Part shown: positions 1-7,265 of the stretch, in pieces
How the letters are laid out: each line of letters begins with the position of its first letter
Position numbering within the stretch: position 1 is the first letter of the stretch
Source: Desulfobacterales bacterium
GTDB taxonomy: Bacteria > Desulfobacterota > Desulfobacteria > Desulfobacterales > C00003060
Length of the DNA: 26,049 nt
Direction of reading: 5' to 3'
NCBI GenBank assembly: GCA_030616425.1
Contig: JAUWXJ010000006.1
Span: 1 to 26,049, forward strand
Made by a program: the position numbers and the translations under genes
Notes under the pieces: model-generated
What the model saw: only the letters and a program-made list of their open reading frames with translations
The model's database searches: none
Told to the model about the DNA's origin: nothing

Positions 1-466
1 CCCCAGCCACCCGGTTCAGGATAACCCCGCAAAGGTTGACCTCAGTGTCGAATTGCACGCACCCCAGCACCATGGCGGCCCCTGTGCGCGTGCTCGTGGT
101 ACAGTCTATAAGAAGAATTACGGGGGCGTTCAGGAGTTTGGCAAGTTCTGAGGTGCTGGTGCTTCCTTCAAGGTCGATCCCATCGTAAAGACCTCGATTT
201 CCCTCGATGACTGCGATGTCGGCGGATAGAGCGCGCTTTGTAAAGGAGAGAAGAATCTTGTCGGCAGGCATCATGAAGGTGTCCAGATTAAAACAGGGGT
301 GGCTGGCCGATAGGGCCAACCACCCCGCATCAATAAAATCCGGTCCCTTCTTAAAAGGGGCAATAGCCATCCCGCGCTTGCGCCAGGATGCGATCAGTCC
401 CACAGAGACGATCGTCTTCCCCGAACCCCCGCGCAGGGCAGCAATCATAATTCGGGGAAAAGCCAT
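1..466 (-). CDS. dsrN: DsrN / CbiA-type cobyrinate (siroheme) a,c-diamide synthase, partial
   Basis: ATP-dependent, glutamine-using amidase of the CobB/CobQ/CbiA family. The N-terminal ~155 residues are visible; the gene starts at the ATG at 466 and runs off the left edge. Translation gives MAFPRIMIAALRGGSGKT, a P-loop at residues 13-18, followed by the family signature PFKKGPDFIDAGW. An upstream in-frame extension shows no better start. The C-terminal glutaminase domain is outside the window. It lies 57 bp downstream of dsrD on the same strand. In known dsr clusters a cbiA-like gene in this position is named dsrN and is thought to amidate siroheme to siroamide. That substrate is inferred from context; the sequence alone also fits cobyrinate amidation in B12 synthesis. 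Confidence 0.85.
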   Translation of the reverse strand, partial: MAFPRIMIAALRGGSGKTIVSVGLIASWRKRGMAIAPFKKGPDFIDAGWLALSASHPCFNLDTFMMPADKILLSFTKRALSADIAVIEGNRGLYDGIDLEGSTSTSELAKLLNAPVILLIDCTTSTRTGAAMVLGCVQFDTEVNLCGVILNRVAG

Positions 467-523
467 GTTTTTGGTTAGCTTAGCTATTTCCGATAAATAA
501 CCCGGTTTCAAAAAGGCCGCGGG

Positions 524-775
524 CTAATCATCCCCTTCTTCTGCCGCGGCCTGCTTGCCAACCCCTTTGAGCCCGATCAGGGTCGTGCTGCCGCTGGACC
601 AGTACTCAAGAATCTCTTCCCGGACCATCTTGTTCACAAGGTTCTTTATCTCTCTGTTCTTTTCATCGGGCAACCACTTGTAAAAGTCCTTGAGATAGAA
701 CTTGGTCTTGCCCTTCTTTTTCTGGAGTGTTTCAACAATGATTTTTTTGGCGGCTTCTTCGTCCAATATAGCCAT
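524..775 (-). CDS. dsrD: DsrD, dissimilatory sulfite reductase-associated winged-helix protein
   Basis: Small (83 aa) basic/acidic protein with the DsrD winged-helix pattern (KKKGKTKFYLKDFYKWLPD, then REIKNLVNKMVREEILEYWSSGSTTLIGL). DsrD occurs with reductive DsrAB and is reported in the literature to activate DsrAB allosterically; it is no longer regarded as a DNA-binding protein. The ATG at 775 is chosen over an in-frame TTG at 781, because the GAGG at 783-786 sits 7 nt before the ATG but only 1 nt before the TTG. It follows dsrB closely, so it should be co-transcribed as the third gene of dsrABD. The C-terminus is acidic (AAAEEGDD). Confidence 0.95.
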   Translation of the reverse strand: MAILDEEAAKKIIVETLQKKKGKTKFYLKDFYKWLPDEKNREIKNLVNKMVREEILEYWSSGSTTLIGLKGVGKQAAAEEGDD

Positions 776-793
776 ATTCAATCCTCTTTTCGG

Positions 794-1945
794 TTATTCA
801 GTAAACTTAAACTGCGTACTCTGACGCCAGGTGAAATAAGCCGGATCACGGAAATCATCTATGATATGATGAGAAAATTCTAACTCACACTTCTCAAAGA
901 ACTTTTCCCAGCCGATCCTTTCAGCCCACTCACCGAGGCGCTCATATTTTCTTGCGTCACCAGCATACACATCAATGATTTTCTTGATGCAGTCGGTCAC
1001 CTCCGGCCACCTTGGTGGATTATTCGGAAGGTAGGGCACGACCACTTTGGAGAACTTGGGCATACTGATACGGTTTGATATCTTGCCGCCGACCATGAGC
1101 ACAACGCAGTCGCCCTCGGCGTCCGCCAAAGGCATGGACGGGCACATGGTGTAGCAGTTGCCGCAATACATGCACCGAGCCTCGTTGACCGACACACTCT
1201 TCAGCTTCTCTCCACCGAATTCTACCTTGGATGGCTTGATGGCTGCCGTGGGACAGGCCGCAATGGCAAGGGGAATCTCACACATCTTGTCCAGATATTC
1301 ATGGTCCAATATTGGCGGCTTGCGGTGGTAACCGAGTATCGCAATATCCGAACAATGGACAGCGCCGCACATATTCAGACAACATGCGAGCGCCACCCTC
1401 GTCTTGGCCGGAAGCCTCATGTTGGTGAACTCGTCAAAGAGGACGTCCATGGTCGCCTTTACCGGACCAGAGGCATCTGTTGCCGGCGTGTGGCAATGGA
1501 CCCATCCCTGGGTGTGTACGATGTTGGTTATCCCGGCACCGGTTCCTCCAATGGGGAACCTAAAGCCTCCGCCTGCCTGTTTGCGGCCAAGCAGATCCTC
1601 TTTCAAGGGCTCAACCTTGTCCTTGCTGTCCACCATGAACTCGACGTTGTTCCGGGTGGTGAACCGGAGGTAGCCATCGCAATGCTTGTCAGCGATCTCG
1701 CATATCTCGCGGATGTGAGACACAGTCAAAAGGCGGGCAGCGCCCACTCGGACCGTGTAGACCTCGTCTCCGCTCTCAGCCACATGAACCAATATGCCTG
1801 GCTCGAGGATCTCGTGGTACAACCACTTGCCATAATTTTTCTTGATCACCGGAGGAAAGAACTCCTCATAATGCCTTGGCCCGATATCCGTAATTCTGTT
1901 TTCCATTGGTTTGTCAGGATTGTATCCTGAAGATATAAAAGCCAT
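794..1945 (-). CDS. dsrB: Dissimilatory sulfite reductase beta subunit DsrB
   Basis: Beta subunit (383 aa) of the cytoplasmic alpha2beta2 sulfite reductase, which carries the catalytic siroheme and reduces sulfite during sulfate respiration with DsrC as co-substrate. The sequence shows the siroheme-associated [4Fe-4S] cysteines C151, C188, C189 and C193 (ACCLNMCGAVHCSD), and an inserted ferredoxin domain with C258, C261, C264 and C268 (CMYCGNCYTMCP). Basic residues around 94-98 and 121-129 fit siroheme/sulfite contacts in the family. Length matches known DsrB (about 380 aa). A strong AGGAGGTG lies just before the ATG and the gap to dsrA is 13 bp, so it is operonic. A 209-codon plus-strand ORF inside it is a shadow. 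Confidence 0.98.
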   Translation of the reverse strand: MAFISSGYNPDKPMENRITDIGPRHYEEFFPPVIKKNYGKWLYHEILEPGILVHVAESGDEVYTVRVGAARLLTVSHIREICEIADKHCDGYLRFTTRNNVEFMVDSKDKVEPLKEDLLGRKQAGGGFRFPIGGTGAGITNIVHTQGWVHCHTPATDASGPVKATMDVLFDEFTNMRLPAKTRVALACCLNMCGAVHCSDIAILGYHRKPPILDHEYLDKMCEIPLAIAACPTAAIKPSKVEFGGEKLKSVSVNEARCMYCGNCYTMCPSMPLADAEGDCVVLMVGGKISNRISMPKFSKVVVPYLPNNPPRWPEVTDCIKKIIDVYAGDARKYERLGEWAERIGWEKFFEKCELEFSHHIIDDFRDPAYFTWRQSTQFKFTE

Positions 1946-1958
1946 TCCGCTTCACCTC

Positions 1959-3275
1959 CTATCTCTGATGATATTTTCTGAATTCGTCAATGTCAGTTTT
2001 CCATCCACCTGGGACCTCATCTTCCTTCCAGAAGACATAAGGATTGGACCGAGGCTCCTTGACATGCTGCGGCACGGCCTTCAAGCCGATTGCTTCCAGC
2101 GCCCTCTGGAAGCCCTGTCGCTTCATAAGCTCACCAATGCGCTCACGGTTCTTGCCCTCTTCCATCCACCAATCCCAGAGGCCCTCAATGACCTCCTTGA
2201 GCTCATCATAGGGATCTTCACACTTGATAAAAGGAACAAGAAGCGAGCCCATCTGGGCACCTTCAAGGATCGGGGCCTTGGCGCCGCACATCAAGGAAAC
2301 ACCCGTGTCTTGCCCTACCCTGAGGGCCCTCGGCATGGTGTTTATGCAGTGCATGCAACGCGTGCAGTTGCTGGTGTCGATTGAAAGCTTGCTGCCATCC
2401 CAGTTCATGCACTCGGTGGGGCAAAGGTCGATCACCTCTTTCTGGATGTCAAAAGGACCCCAGTCACGACCAGCATGGGCACCGGCGTTCGACTTCAACT
2501 CACCGCCCACATAGGCATTCACTGCCTTCTGGTCGATGCGGATATCATCTCTCCAGGTCCCGATAAAGGACAGATCCGAGCGTGCAATAGATGCCACGCA
2601 GCAGTTGGGGCAACCGTCGAACTTGAACTTGAACTTGTACGGGAACGCGGGCCTGTGCAGCTCATCCTGGTATACATTGGTCAAGGTATGGCATATGTGC
2701 TGCGTGTTGATACAGGCAAACTCACAACGAGCACCGCCCAAACAGCAGGCGGGCGTTCGCAGGTTACCGCCTGAACCACCAAGGTCCTGGTTGATGTTGT
2801 GGGTCAGCTCCCAGAAGATCTCTTCCAACTGGGGTGTATGTGCGCCGAGGAAGACGATGTCACCTGTGGAGCCGTGCATGTTGGTGATGCCGCTGCCGCG
2901 TCTTTCACATAAATCCATTAGTTGTTCCAGGTACTCAGTGGTGTAAAACTTGCTGGAAGGCTGGTTTATGCGAATGGTATGAAAGTGTGCCACAGCCGGA
3001 AACATCTCGGGCTGGTCACAGTACCGGCCGATGACGCCGCCGCCATATCCGAAAACACCTACGATGCCGCCGTGCTTCCAGTGAGTTCTCTTGTGAACAT
3101 ACGACAACTCTACTACACCCAGGAGATCCTCGGGCATTTCGGCTGGACACTGGAAATCGATACCTTTTTCGTTCTTTTGCCTCGATTCGGCCTCGCGCTT
3201 TAAGTCGGAAACAAAGCTCGGCCACGGCCCGCTTTCCAGTTCATCTAGCAGAGGAGTTTTGTGTTTCAATGCCAT
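1959..3275 (-). CDS. dsrA: Dissimilatory sulfite reductase alpha subunit DsrA
   Basis: Alpha subunit (438 aa) of DsrAB, first gene of the operon. Siroheme-cluster cysteines are visible as C177/C178 with C184 (TPACCLGGARCEFAC), then C222, C225 and C226 (GCPNCCVASIAR). The ferredoxin insertion has C285 (DLCPTECMNWDG) and C304, C307, C310 (CTRCMHC); the usual fourth position after the CxxCxxC is not a cysteine, as is normal in DsrA. Length fits bacterial-type reductive DsrA. The ATG at 3275 is preceded by a GGAGGT. With DsrB it forms the six-electron sulfite reductase; in structures of the family the DsrA-side cofactor is structural rather than catalytic. No frameshift or missing key residue is seen. 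Confidence 0.98.
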   Translation of the reverse strand: MALKHKTPLLDELESGPWPSFVSDLKREAESRQKNEKGIDFQCPAEMPEDLLGVVELSYVHKRTHWKHGGIVGVFGYGGGVIGRYCDQPEMFPAVAHFHTIRINQPSSKFYTTEYLEQLMDLCERRGSGITNMHGSTGDIVFLGAHTPQLEEIFWELTHNINQDLGGSGGNLRTPACCLGGARCEFACINTQHICHTLTNVYQDELHRPAFPYKFKFKFDGCPNCCVASIARSDLSFIGTWRDDIRIDQKAVNAYVGGELKSNAGAHAGRDWGPFDIQKEVIDLCPTECMNWDGSKLSIDTSNCTRCMHCINTMPRALRVGQDTGVSLMCGAKAPILEGAQMGSLLVPFIKCEDPYDELKEVIEGLWDWWMEEGKNRERIGELMKRQGFQRALEAIGLKAVPQHVKEPRSNPYVFWKEDEVPGGWKTDIDEFRKYHQR

Positions 3276-3319
3276 TATTCTACCTCCATTCTTTATCGAA
3301 TCTTTAACCTTAATGTCAT

Positions 3320-3325
3320 ATTATA
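3320..3325 (-). promoter_or_regulatory. Candidate -10 box (TATAAT) close to dsrA
   Basis: A perfect TATAAT on the minus strand about 45 nt upstream of the dsrA ATG. No good -35 lies at 16-18 nt, so it would need an activator, or it is chance in this AT-rich leader. It is an alternative or additional start to the distal promoter. Confidence 0.3.
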
Positions 3326-3462
3326 TCCCATAACCATTCAAACAAATATCTCCCCTCACCCCCTCTCAATTTCTAATTATTCATAGTAAGCGGTTAAACA
3401 ATGAAAAAGCGTAGTTCATGTGATTTTTTGAACAAAACATACACACACTTGCGCAAAGACTC

Positions 3463-3491
3463 CCTATAGACCTATTTGCTCGTTTTGTCAA
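3463..3491 (-). promoter_or_regulatory. Candidate sigma70 promoter for dsrABD (distal)
   Basis: On the minus strand a perfect -35 TTGACA (3486-3491) is followed by a 17-nt spacer and TATAGG (3463-3468). Transcription would start near 3456 and leave a leader of about 180 nt before dsrA. Spacing and -35 are ideal; the -10 is imperfect. The assignment is from consensus only. Confidence 0.5.
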
Positions 3492-3546
3492 CAAAAAAAA
3501 CCTTTGGATTTACAAGGATACCCTTGATGAGTCTGTCGCAAAAAGC

Positions 3547-4695
3547 TCACGAACGTTTCATCACCTGAAGGACTGAATGGAATCTCGAGATATGCCCTTC
3601 GAGATGGTTCCTGATTACAGGTATGTCAGGTGCGGTTTGATCAGACGCATCAACAAGGGCATGGAAACCGTATGATAGATCTTCTTTGGCAAGGGTTCCT
3701 ATATAGTCGAGGAATCCAACCGTAAAGCCCTGGTCAATAAAACCTTTGCGCTGCTTTATCCTGAGCCCTTCAAGAAACCCCTCTAAGGTCGCGTCCACAC
3801 AGCCGTCATCGGCCCATGCAAGAGGTCCGTCTCCGTCCAAGCGGTCCAGTCGCATCCTTACACACAGATTCAACAGAAAAAGGAGCAAGGCCTCACGGGC
3901 GGAAACCCCCTCCGAGCGTTCCACCATGGGGGCATATTGTCTTGCGGTCACAAGTCTCACATCGAGGGACTTCTCATGTACTTTTGCCACAAAGTCGCCA
4001 GCCGCGTGATGCCATGGGAAGATTTGTTCAAAGGTCTCAACATCATAGTACAGGGTCAGGATCATGGCAGCCTTGCTGTACGTCTCCAAGGCCCGCGACC
4101 AGGAAATGTGGTAATAGCCTTCCTCCGCATCCCAAAGGACCAGCCTCTGGGAACCATCCTCTTTGTCTATTGAGAGGTGGAACTCGTGATACCCCTGAAA
4201 CCAATCTGCCAAGAACATGAGCATGGAGGGAGGGGCGGTTTCACCCTGGAAATAGGTCCGTGGCAAAAAAGGAAAATCATGTTTTCTGTTCAGGCGCTGC
4301 AAGACTTCAAATTCCCGACACAGCCAGGCCTTTCCCCTTGTCGTAATCGCTACGTTCATAACAAAAACGGCATAGACCCCACCGATCATGACCTCAATCC
4401 TGGCAGGGTGATAGTCACTGCCGTGCTTTTCTGCATAGATCAGGATCTCTTCAATCTCGACCACGGAGACATCTCTTCCCAGCTGCCTGGCCGCGGCATC
4501 GGCTAACAACCCATAGCCCTCTTTCGAGAGGACATCCGTGATGCACTCAAAGTATTGGCCGAGATTCACAACAGGGCCGTGCCCCGGGCCCGCCTCACGG
4601 CGCGTCAGGCGCAAAGGGGTGCGGCCGGTAGCACCGTTCAAGGGGACATAGCCACGAGGGGAGGGGCACAGGTATCGAATCTTTGGAACTGTCAT
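3547..4695 (-). CDS. Conserved-looking protein of unknown function, possible kinase/phosphotransferase-like fold
   Basis: 382 aa from the ATG at 4695 (MTVPKIRYLC). I chose this over an in-frame start at 4827 because the extra 44 codons are cysteine-rich, run through a hairpin cluster and look non-coding, while AAGG precedes 4695 by about 8 nt. No family is recognised with confidence. Residues ~100-170 (strand-rich EVMIGGVYAVFVMNVAITT, then CREFEVLQRL and a DWFQGYHEFHLS segment) and the later PWHHAAGDFVAK loosely recall the N-lobe and catalytic region of aminoglycoside-phosphotransferase-like kinases. A leucine-rich helical stretch follows (~265-285). No signal peptide or membrane helix. It is encoded on the same strand as dsrA, 271 bp upstream, and is not obviously in the same operon. 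Confidence 0.7.
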   Translation of the reverse strand: MTVPKIRYLCPSPRGYVPLNGATGRTPLRLTRREAGPGHGPVVNLGQYFECITDVLSKEGYGLLADAAARQLGRDVSVVEIEEILIYAEKHGSDYHPARIEVMIGGVYAVFVMNVAITTRGKAWLCREFEVLQRLNRKHDFPFLPRTYFQGETAPPSMLMFLADWFQGYHEFHLSIDKEDGSQRLVLWDAEEGYYHISWSRALETYSKAAMILTLYYDVETFEQIFPWHHAAGDFVAKVHEKSLDVRLVTARQYAPMVERSEGVSAREALLLFLLNLCVRMRLDRLDGDGPLAWADDGCVDATLEGFLEGLRIKQRKGFIDQGFTVGFLDYIGTLAKEDLSYGFHALVDASDQTAPDIPVIRNHLEGHISRFHSVLQVMKRS

Positions 4696-5013
4696 AAATA
4701 CCTTATTATGGCATTGAAGAACCCTGCAGCAAGCTGCAGGGAATCTTCGACCGTAAGGAAGTTTACTATTTTTAGATTGTTTGCATCCCCTTGCTCCGCA
4801 TGGGCATGCAAACTTAAATAATGGCACTTCGTGCTTCTTTGTTTTGCGGCTTGCAGCCGCTCAACAAAGCCACCTGCTGCGCAGGTGGTTATTTAGGCGC
4901 TTGCCCCCGTCCGCCTGGGACGGGGAATGCGCTCGCTTTTGCGGTTCACAAGAAAAGTGGATAGGGGCAAAATCGGGAGAGTAGCCAATAGTGTGATCAA
5001 GCGCAAGGTTGAA
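4696..5013. other. Gene-free spacer dominated by hairpins
   Basis: 318 bp between the TPR gene and the unknown 382-aa gene. I see no convincing ORF; the ORFs crossing it have atypical composition. Most of it (4720-4926) is a series of inverted repeats described in the separate repeat entry; the remainder (4927-5013) shows nothing recognisable. Confidence 0.6.
4720..4926. repeat. Cluster of four to five perfect hairpins, REP/MITE-like
   Basis: Inverted repeats in order: CCCTGCAGC/GCTGCAGGG (4722-4741); GTTTGCAT/ATGCAAAC (4779-4786 with 4806-4813); GCGGCT-TGC-AGCCGC (4846-4860); CCACCTGC-TGC-GCAGGTGG (4870-4888); CCCCGTCC/GGACGGGG (4905-4912 with 4918-4925). The CCACCTGC hairpin closely resembles the hairpin at 12094-12114. 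Serial GC-rich stems are typical of REP-type repeats or degenerate ends of IS200/IS605-like elements; no transposase is present here. Individual stems could also act as terminators for the TPR gene. Confidence 0.6.
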
Positions 5014-5646
5014 TCAACGATACGGTTTCAACTCTTTCAAAAACTCTGGCGCAACGTCGAATCCGTGCGCCAGGGCTTTATCGCAATGCTCGACAGCCTC
5101 TTTGTAAGCCCCTTTCTCAAAATAAGCGAGCGCAAGGTTGTTGTGGGCAACAGCAAAGGTCGGCTCAAGCTCCAAGGCCTTCTTGGCGGTGGCAATTGAT
5201 TCGTCCAGTCGACCCAGCATGAAATAGGCACTGGCGAGACTGCTGTGGGCCTGAATAAACTTGGGGTTCAGGGAAACCGCTTTCTCCAGGAATTCAAGGG
5301 CTGCCTCTGGTTCTCCTCTTTGCAAATATACGAATCCTACATTTCCATAGGCAGCAGCAAATTTCGGCCTGACCTTTATCGCCCGCTCATTAAACCTGAT
5401 ACAAGCGTCCAGATCCCCCTTGTGGAAAGATATGCCACCCAGGGCCACATACGCCTCGCCAAGCGTGGGACAGCTTTCGATAGCTGCAGTGAGTCCCTCT
5501 ATCGCCTCATCTAATTTTCCTTCCTTAATCAGGCTAATCGCGAGATTGTACTGCGTGGTCCCACACTCGGGGCTCTTGGCCAGGGTCTCCACCTGTTCCT
5601 TAATATACTCTTTGGTTGTTCTCGCCTTTGTGCGTGCTTTACTCAT
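5014..5646 (-). CDS. Tetratricopeptide repeat (TPR) protein
   Basis: 210 aa made of about five TPR units (roughly residues 30-61, 64-97, 98-131, 132-165 and 166-199) with the usual A/G/Y/A pattern, for example NVGFVYLQRGEPEAALEFLEKAVSLNP. TPRs form helical scaffolds for protein-protein contacts; the partner is unknown. The N-terminus is basic (SKARTKARTTKEY) and has no signal peptide, so it should be cytoplasmic. The ATG at 5646 follows an AAGGAG 4 nt away. It lies 76 bp downstream of the PrmA-like gene on the same strand, so the two may be co-transcribed. Confidence 0.9.
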   Translation of the reverse strand: MSKARTKARTTKEYIKEQVETLAKSPECGTTQYNLAISLIKEGKLDEAIEGLTAAIESCPTLGEAYVALGGISFHKGDLDACIRFNERAIKVRPKFAAAYGNVGFVYLQRGEPEAALEFLEKAVSLNPKFIQAHSSLASAYFMLGRLDESIATAKKALELEPTFAVAHNNLALAYFEKGAYKEAVEHCDKALAHGFDVAPEFLKELKPYR

Positions 5647-5722
5647 AATACTCCTTACATGTAAGGGAATTGAAGTTCAGATTTTCACTAACAAACATTG
5701 CATTGGTTGTCAACGGGTGCTC

Positions 5723-6547
5723 CTATGGACATTCCGATCCCCTCTTATGCAATGTCATACACGCCCATCCCCGTTCGGCCTCTTCCCGTACCAACTTAAA
5801 GCCGTGTTCACAATAGGTCTCACCAAGATTCTTAGATGCAGGCTCCAGGAAACCTGAAAGAATCAAGAGGCCATTCTTTTCCGTTCTTGCTGAAAGAGAT
5901 GGAGCCATTCTTCTCAGCGTAGGGTAAGCTATGTTGGCCACAATGACGGAAAAATGTGAGGACAGCTTTTCCAAGGGGGTGTTTGTGATTGAAACTTGTT
6001 CGGCAAGGCCATTTAGTAAAACATTATGGGTGGACTCGGATACTGCGCATGGGTCGATGTCAATGCCAACGACTTCCTGAACACCCAGCTTTGCCAATGC
6101 GATGGCCAGGATACCTGTACCTGTGCCTACATCCAACCCGTTTAGTGGAGCCTTGCGTTCTAAACAGCGATTACCACCGAAGATATGATCCAAGGCCCTC
6201 AAGACCAGGCGGGTTGTTGGGTGGGCCCCGTTTCCGAAGGCGGCTCCCGCCACTATATCAACTACCACCTCCCCGGGTCGTGACTCGTACGGTGCTTGAG
6301 GAGGCTTTATCACAATCCTTTTGGAAAGCCGTACCGGCCTGTCAAAGGACCTTTCCAAAAAGCTGGTGCCATACACATATGTATAACTGAGTTCTCCACG
6401 ACCAACCAGATCTCTGACAGCAAGCCTGACCCTTTTCCTATCAACACCGGCACTCCGAGCAACAGCCTTTTCGACATCACCGGGGGTCATTTTTCTATTG
6501 GCCTCGATGACCGTCTTGTATATGATATGTTTTAGTTCCCGGGTCAT
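5723..6547 (-). CDS. prmA: PrmA-like (ribosomal protein L11 methyltransferase family) SAM-dependent methyltransferase
   Basis: 274 aa. The C-terminal two thirds is a class I SAM methyltransferase of PrmA type: FGNGAHPTT (104-112), LDVGTGTG (138-145, SAM-binding), GIDIDP (161-166) and VIVANI (201-206). PrmA trimethylates ribosomal protein L11. The N-terminal ~60 residues (TPGDVEKAVARSAGVDRKRVRLAVRDLVGRGELSY read in two parts) look like a small winged-helix fold rather than the classical L11-recognition domain, so the substrate may differ. In-frame stop TAA lies just upstream of the ATG at 6547, so the start is fixed, but no Shine-Dalgarno precedes it; a 12-codon ORF overlaps the start (see separate entry). 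Confidence 0.8.
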   Translation of the reverse strand: MTRELKHIIYKTVIEANRKMTPGDVEKAVARSAGVDRKRVRLAVRDLVGRGELSYTYVYGTSFLERSFDRPVRLSKRIVIKPPQAPYESRPGEVVVDIVAGAAFGNGAHPTTRLVLRALDHIFGGNRCLERKAPLNGLDVGTGTGILAIALAKLGVQEVVGIDIDPCAVSESTHNVLLNGLAEQVSITNTPLEKLSSHFSVIVANIAYPTLRRMAPSLSARTEKNGLLILSGFLEPASKNLGETYCEHGFKLVREEAERGWACMTLHKRGSECP

Positions 6548-6582
6548 GACTTAGGGCTTAGTGGTTTTCTCCAACACCCCAT
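6544..6582 (-). CDS. Possible 12-codon upstream ORF coupled to the PrmA-like gene
   Basis: ATG at 6582 preceded by AAGGAG (6585-6590), reading MGCWRKPLSPKS then TGA. Its stop overlaps the ATG of the methyltransferase gene as ATGA, a translational-coupling arrangement, and that gene has no ribosome-binding site of its own. The 2-nt gap between AAGGAG and ATG is shorter than optimal, so translation is uncertain. Confidence 0.3.
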   Translation of the reverse strand: MGCWRKPLSPKS

Positions 6583-6598
6583 GACTCCTTATTACATT

Positions 6599-6626
6599 TA
6601 CATCGTTATATCTACATCGTGATATG
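6599..6626. repeat. Tandem 14-bp direct repeat in the divergent promoter region
   Basis: TACATCGTTATATC (6599-6612) is followed immediately by TACATCGTGATATG (6613-6626), 12 of 14 identical, between the divergent methyltransferase and zinc-ribbon genes. Such iterons may bind a regulator; none is identified. Confidence 0.4.
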
Positions 6627-6671
6627 ACTACTACAAACCAATAAAGGCCGCATAGTTGATGGGAGTCCACA

Positions 6672-7043
6672 TTGTTTCCAATGTATAGAGAATCGGAAAG
6701 GCCGCGCTGCCCTTTTTGCGAAAAACCCTTTGGAAGGCCTCCCGAGGTGAACCCCAAACTGGAAGGGGACTTTTACACGTGGCCTTGCTCGTGTGGAGCC
6801 GTTGGCGCCTATGACGCTACCGGACACAATCTCGGTGACGCATTAATGGAAGCGATTGCCTTTGCCTTTGATGACGACCTGGAAAAAGCCCTGGCCGCAG
6901 AACCCGAAAAAGACTATGAAGTAAGATACATTGACTGCTACCATCTCCGGGATCACAGGGTCTCAGAGGGTAGCAGGACCTACAAGACCGGCCTGGCCGC
7001 CTTTGTTTTTGTGAAGCTCAAGACCACTGAGCCTATCCACTGA
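6672..7043 (+). CDS. Small zinc-ribbon-like protein of unknown function
   Basis: 123 aa. The N-terminus has CPFC (13-16) and a second CSC pair (39-41, WPCSCGAVGAYDATGHNLGDAL), a pattern fitting a zinc ribbon or degraded zinc knuckle. The middle is acidic and helical (AIAFAFDDDLEKALAAEPEKDYEVRYID), and the C-terminus is short and strand-like. The TTG at 6672 is preceded by GGGAG (6661-6665) at good spacing; an ATG three codons later (6681) is the alternative. No known family is recognised. It is divergent from the PrmA-like gene and convergent with the radical SAM gene. Confidence 0.75.
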   Translation: MFPMYRESERPRCPFCEKPFGRPPEVNPKLEGDFYTWPCSCGAVGAYDATGHNLGDALMEAIAFAFDDDLEKALAAEPEKDYEVRYIDCYHLRDHRVSEGSRTYKTGLAAFVFVKLKTTEPIH

Positions 7044-7138
7044 GCAAAAACACTACGCCTTTTATCCATACTCTTTTGAACCCAAATAATACGCCAACAG
7101 GGAGTATAATACTTTCAACTTTCTCTCGTTCTCCTTGT

Positions 7139-7252
7139 TGGGTGAAGCGGGGGTTTTCTGAGAAGGCCGGGATACCGAGGGCTTGGCAGGATGCTTCAGT
7201 CAAGCTCCATGAGTATTATCCCGGTTTTTGAGGAAAATTCTCGCCTCACCCA
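7139..7252. repeat. Long-hairpin dispersed element, copy A
   Basis: About 113 nt folding end to end: TGGGTGA (7139-7145) with TCACCCA (7246-7252); GCG...TTTTCT with AGGAAAA...CGC; CCGGGATA (7167-7174) with TATCCCGG (7217-7224); inner GCTTG (7181-7185) with CAAGC (7201-7205). Its 57-nt core (7181-7237) matches 11036-11092 at 44 of 57 positions. It lies between two convergent genes, where it may also act as a terminator. Confidence 0.75.
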
Positions 7253-7265
7253 TGCATTACTTGGG

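Larger units (their letters stand above)
3276..3546. other. Intergenic region upstream of dsrA
   Basis: 271 bp, AT-rich, no ORF of interest. It holds the two dsrA promoter candidates. On the minus strand an eight-T run (3492-3499) preceded by an imperfect short stem (CCTTG with CAAAGG) may end the upstream gene. The GGAGGT of dsrA is at its low-coordinate end. Confidence 0.5.

Noticed and set aside
1301..1930. 209-codon plus-strand ORF inside dsrB
   Set aside because: It lies antisense to a complete, conserved dsrB and shows no recognisable domain or ribosome-binding site; a shadow of the codon bias.
4696..4827. N-terminal 44-codon extension of the 382-aa unknown protein
   Set aside because: The codons run through the hairpin block and encode a cysteine-rich stretch unlike the rest of the protein.
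5653..5666. Perfect 14-bp palindrome CCTTACATGTAAGG next to the TPR gene start
   Set aside because: One or two such palindromes are expected by chance in 26 kb; it partly consists of the ribosome-binding site.
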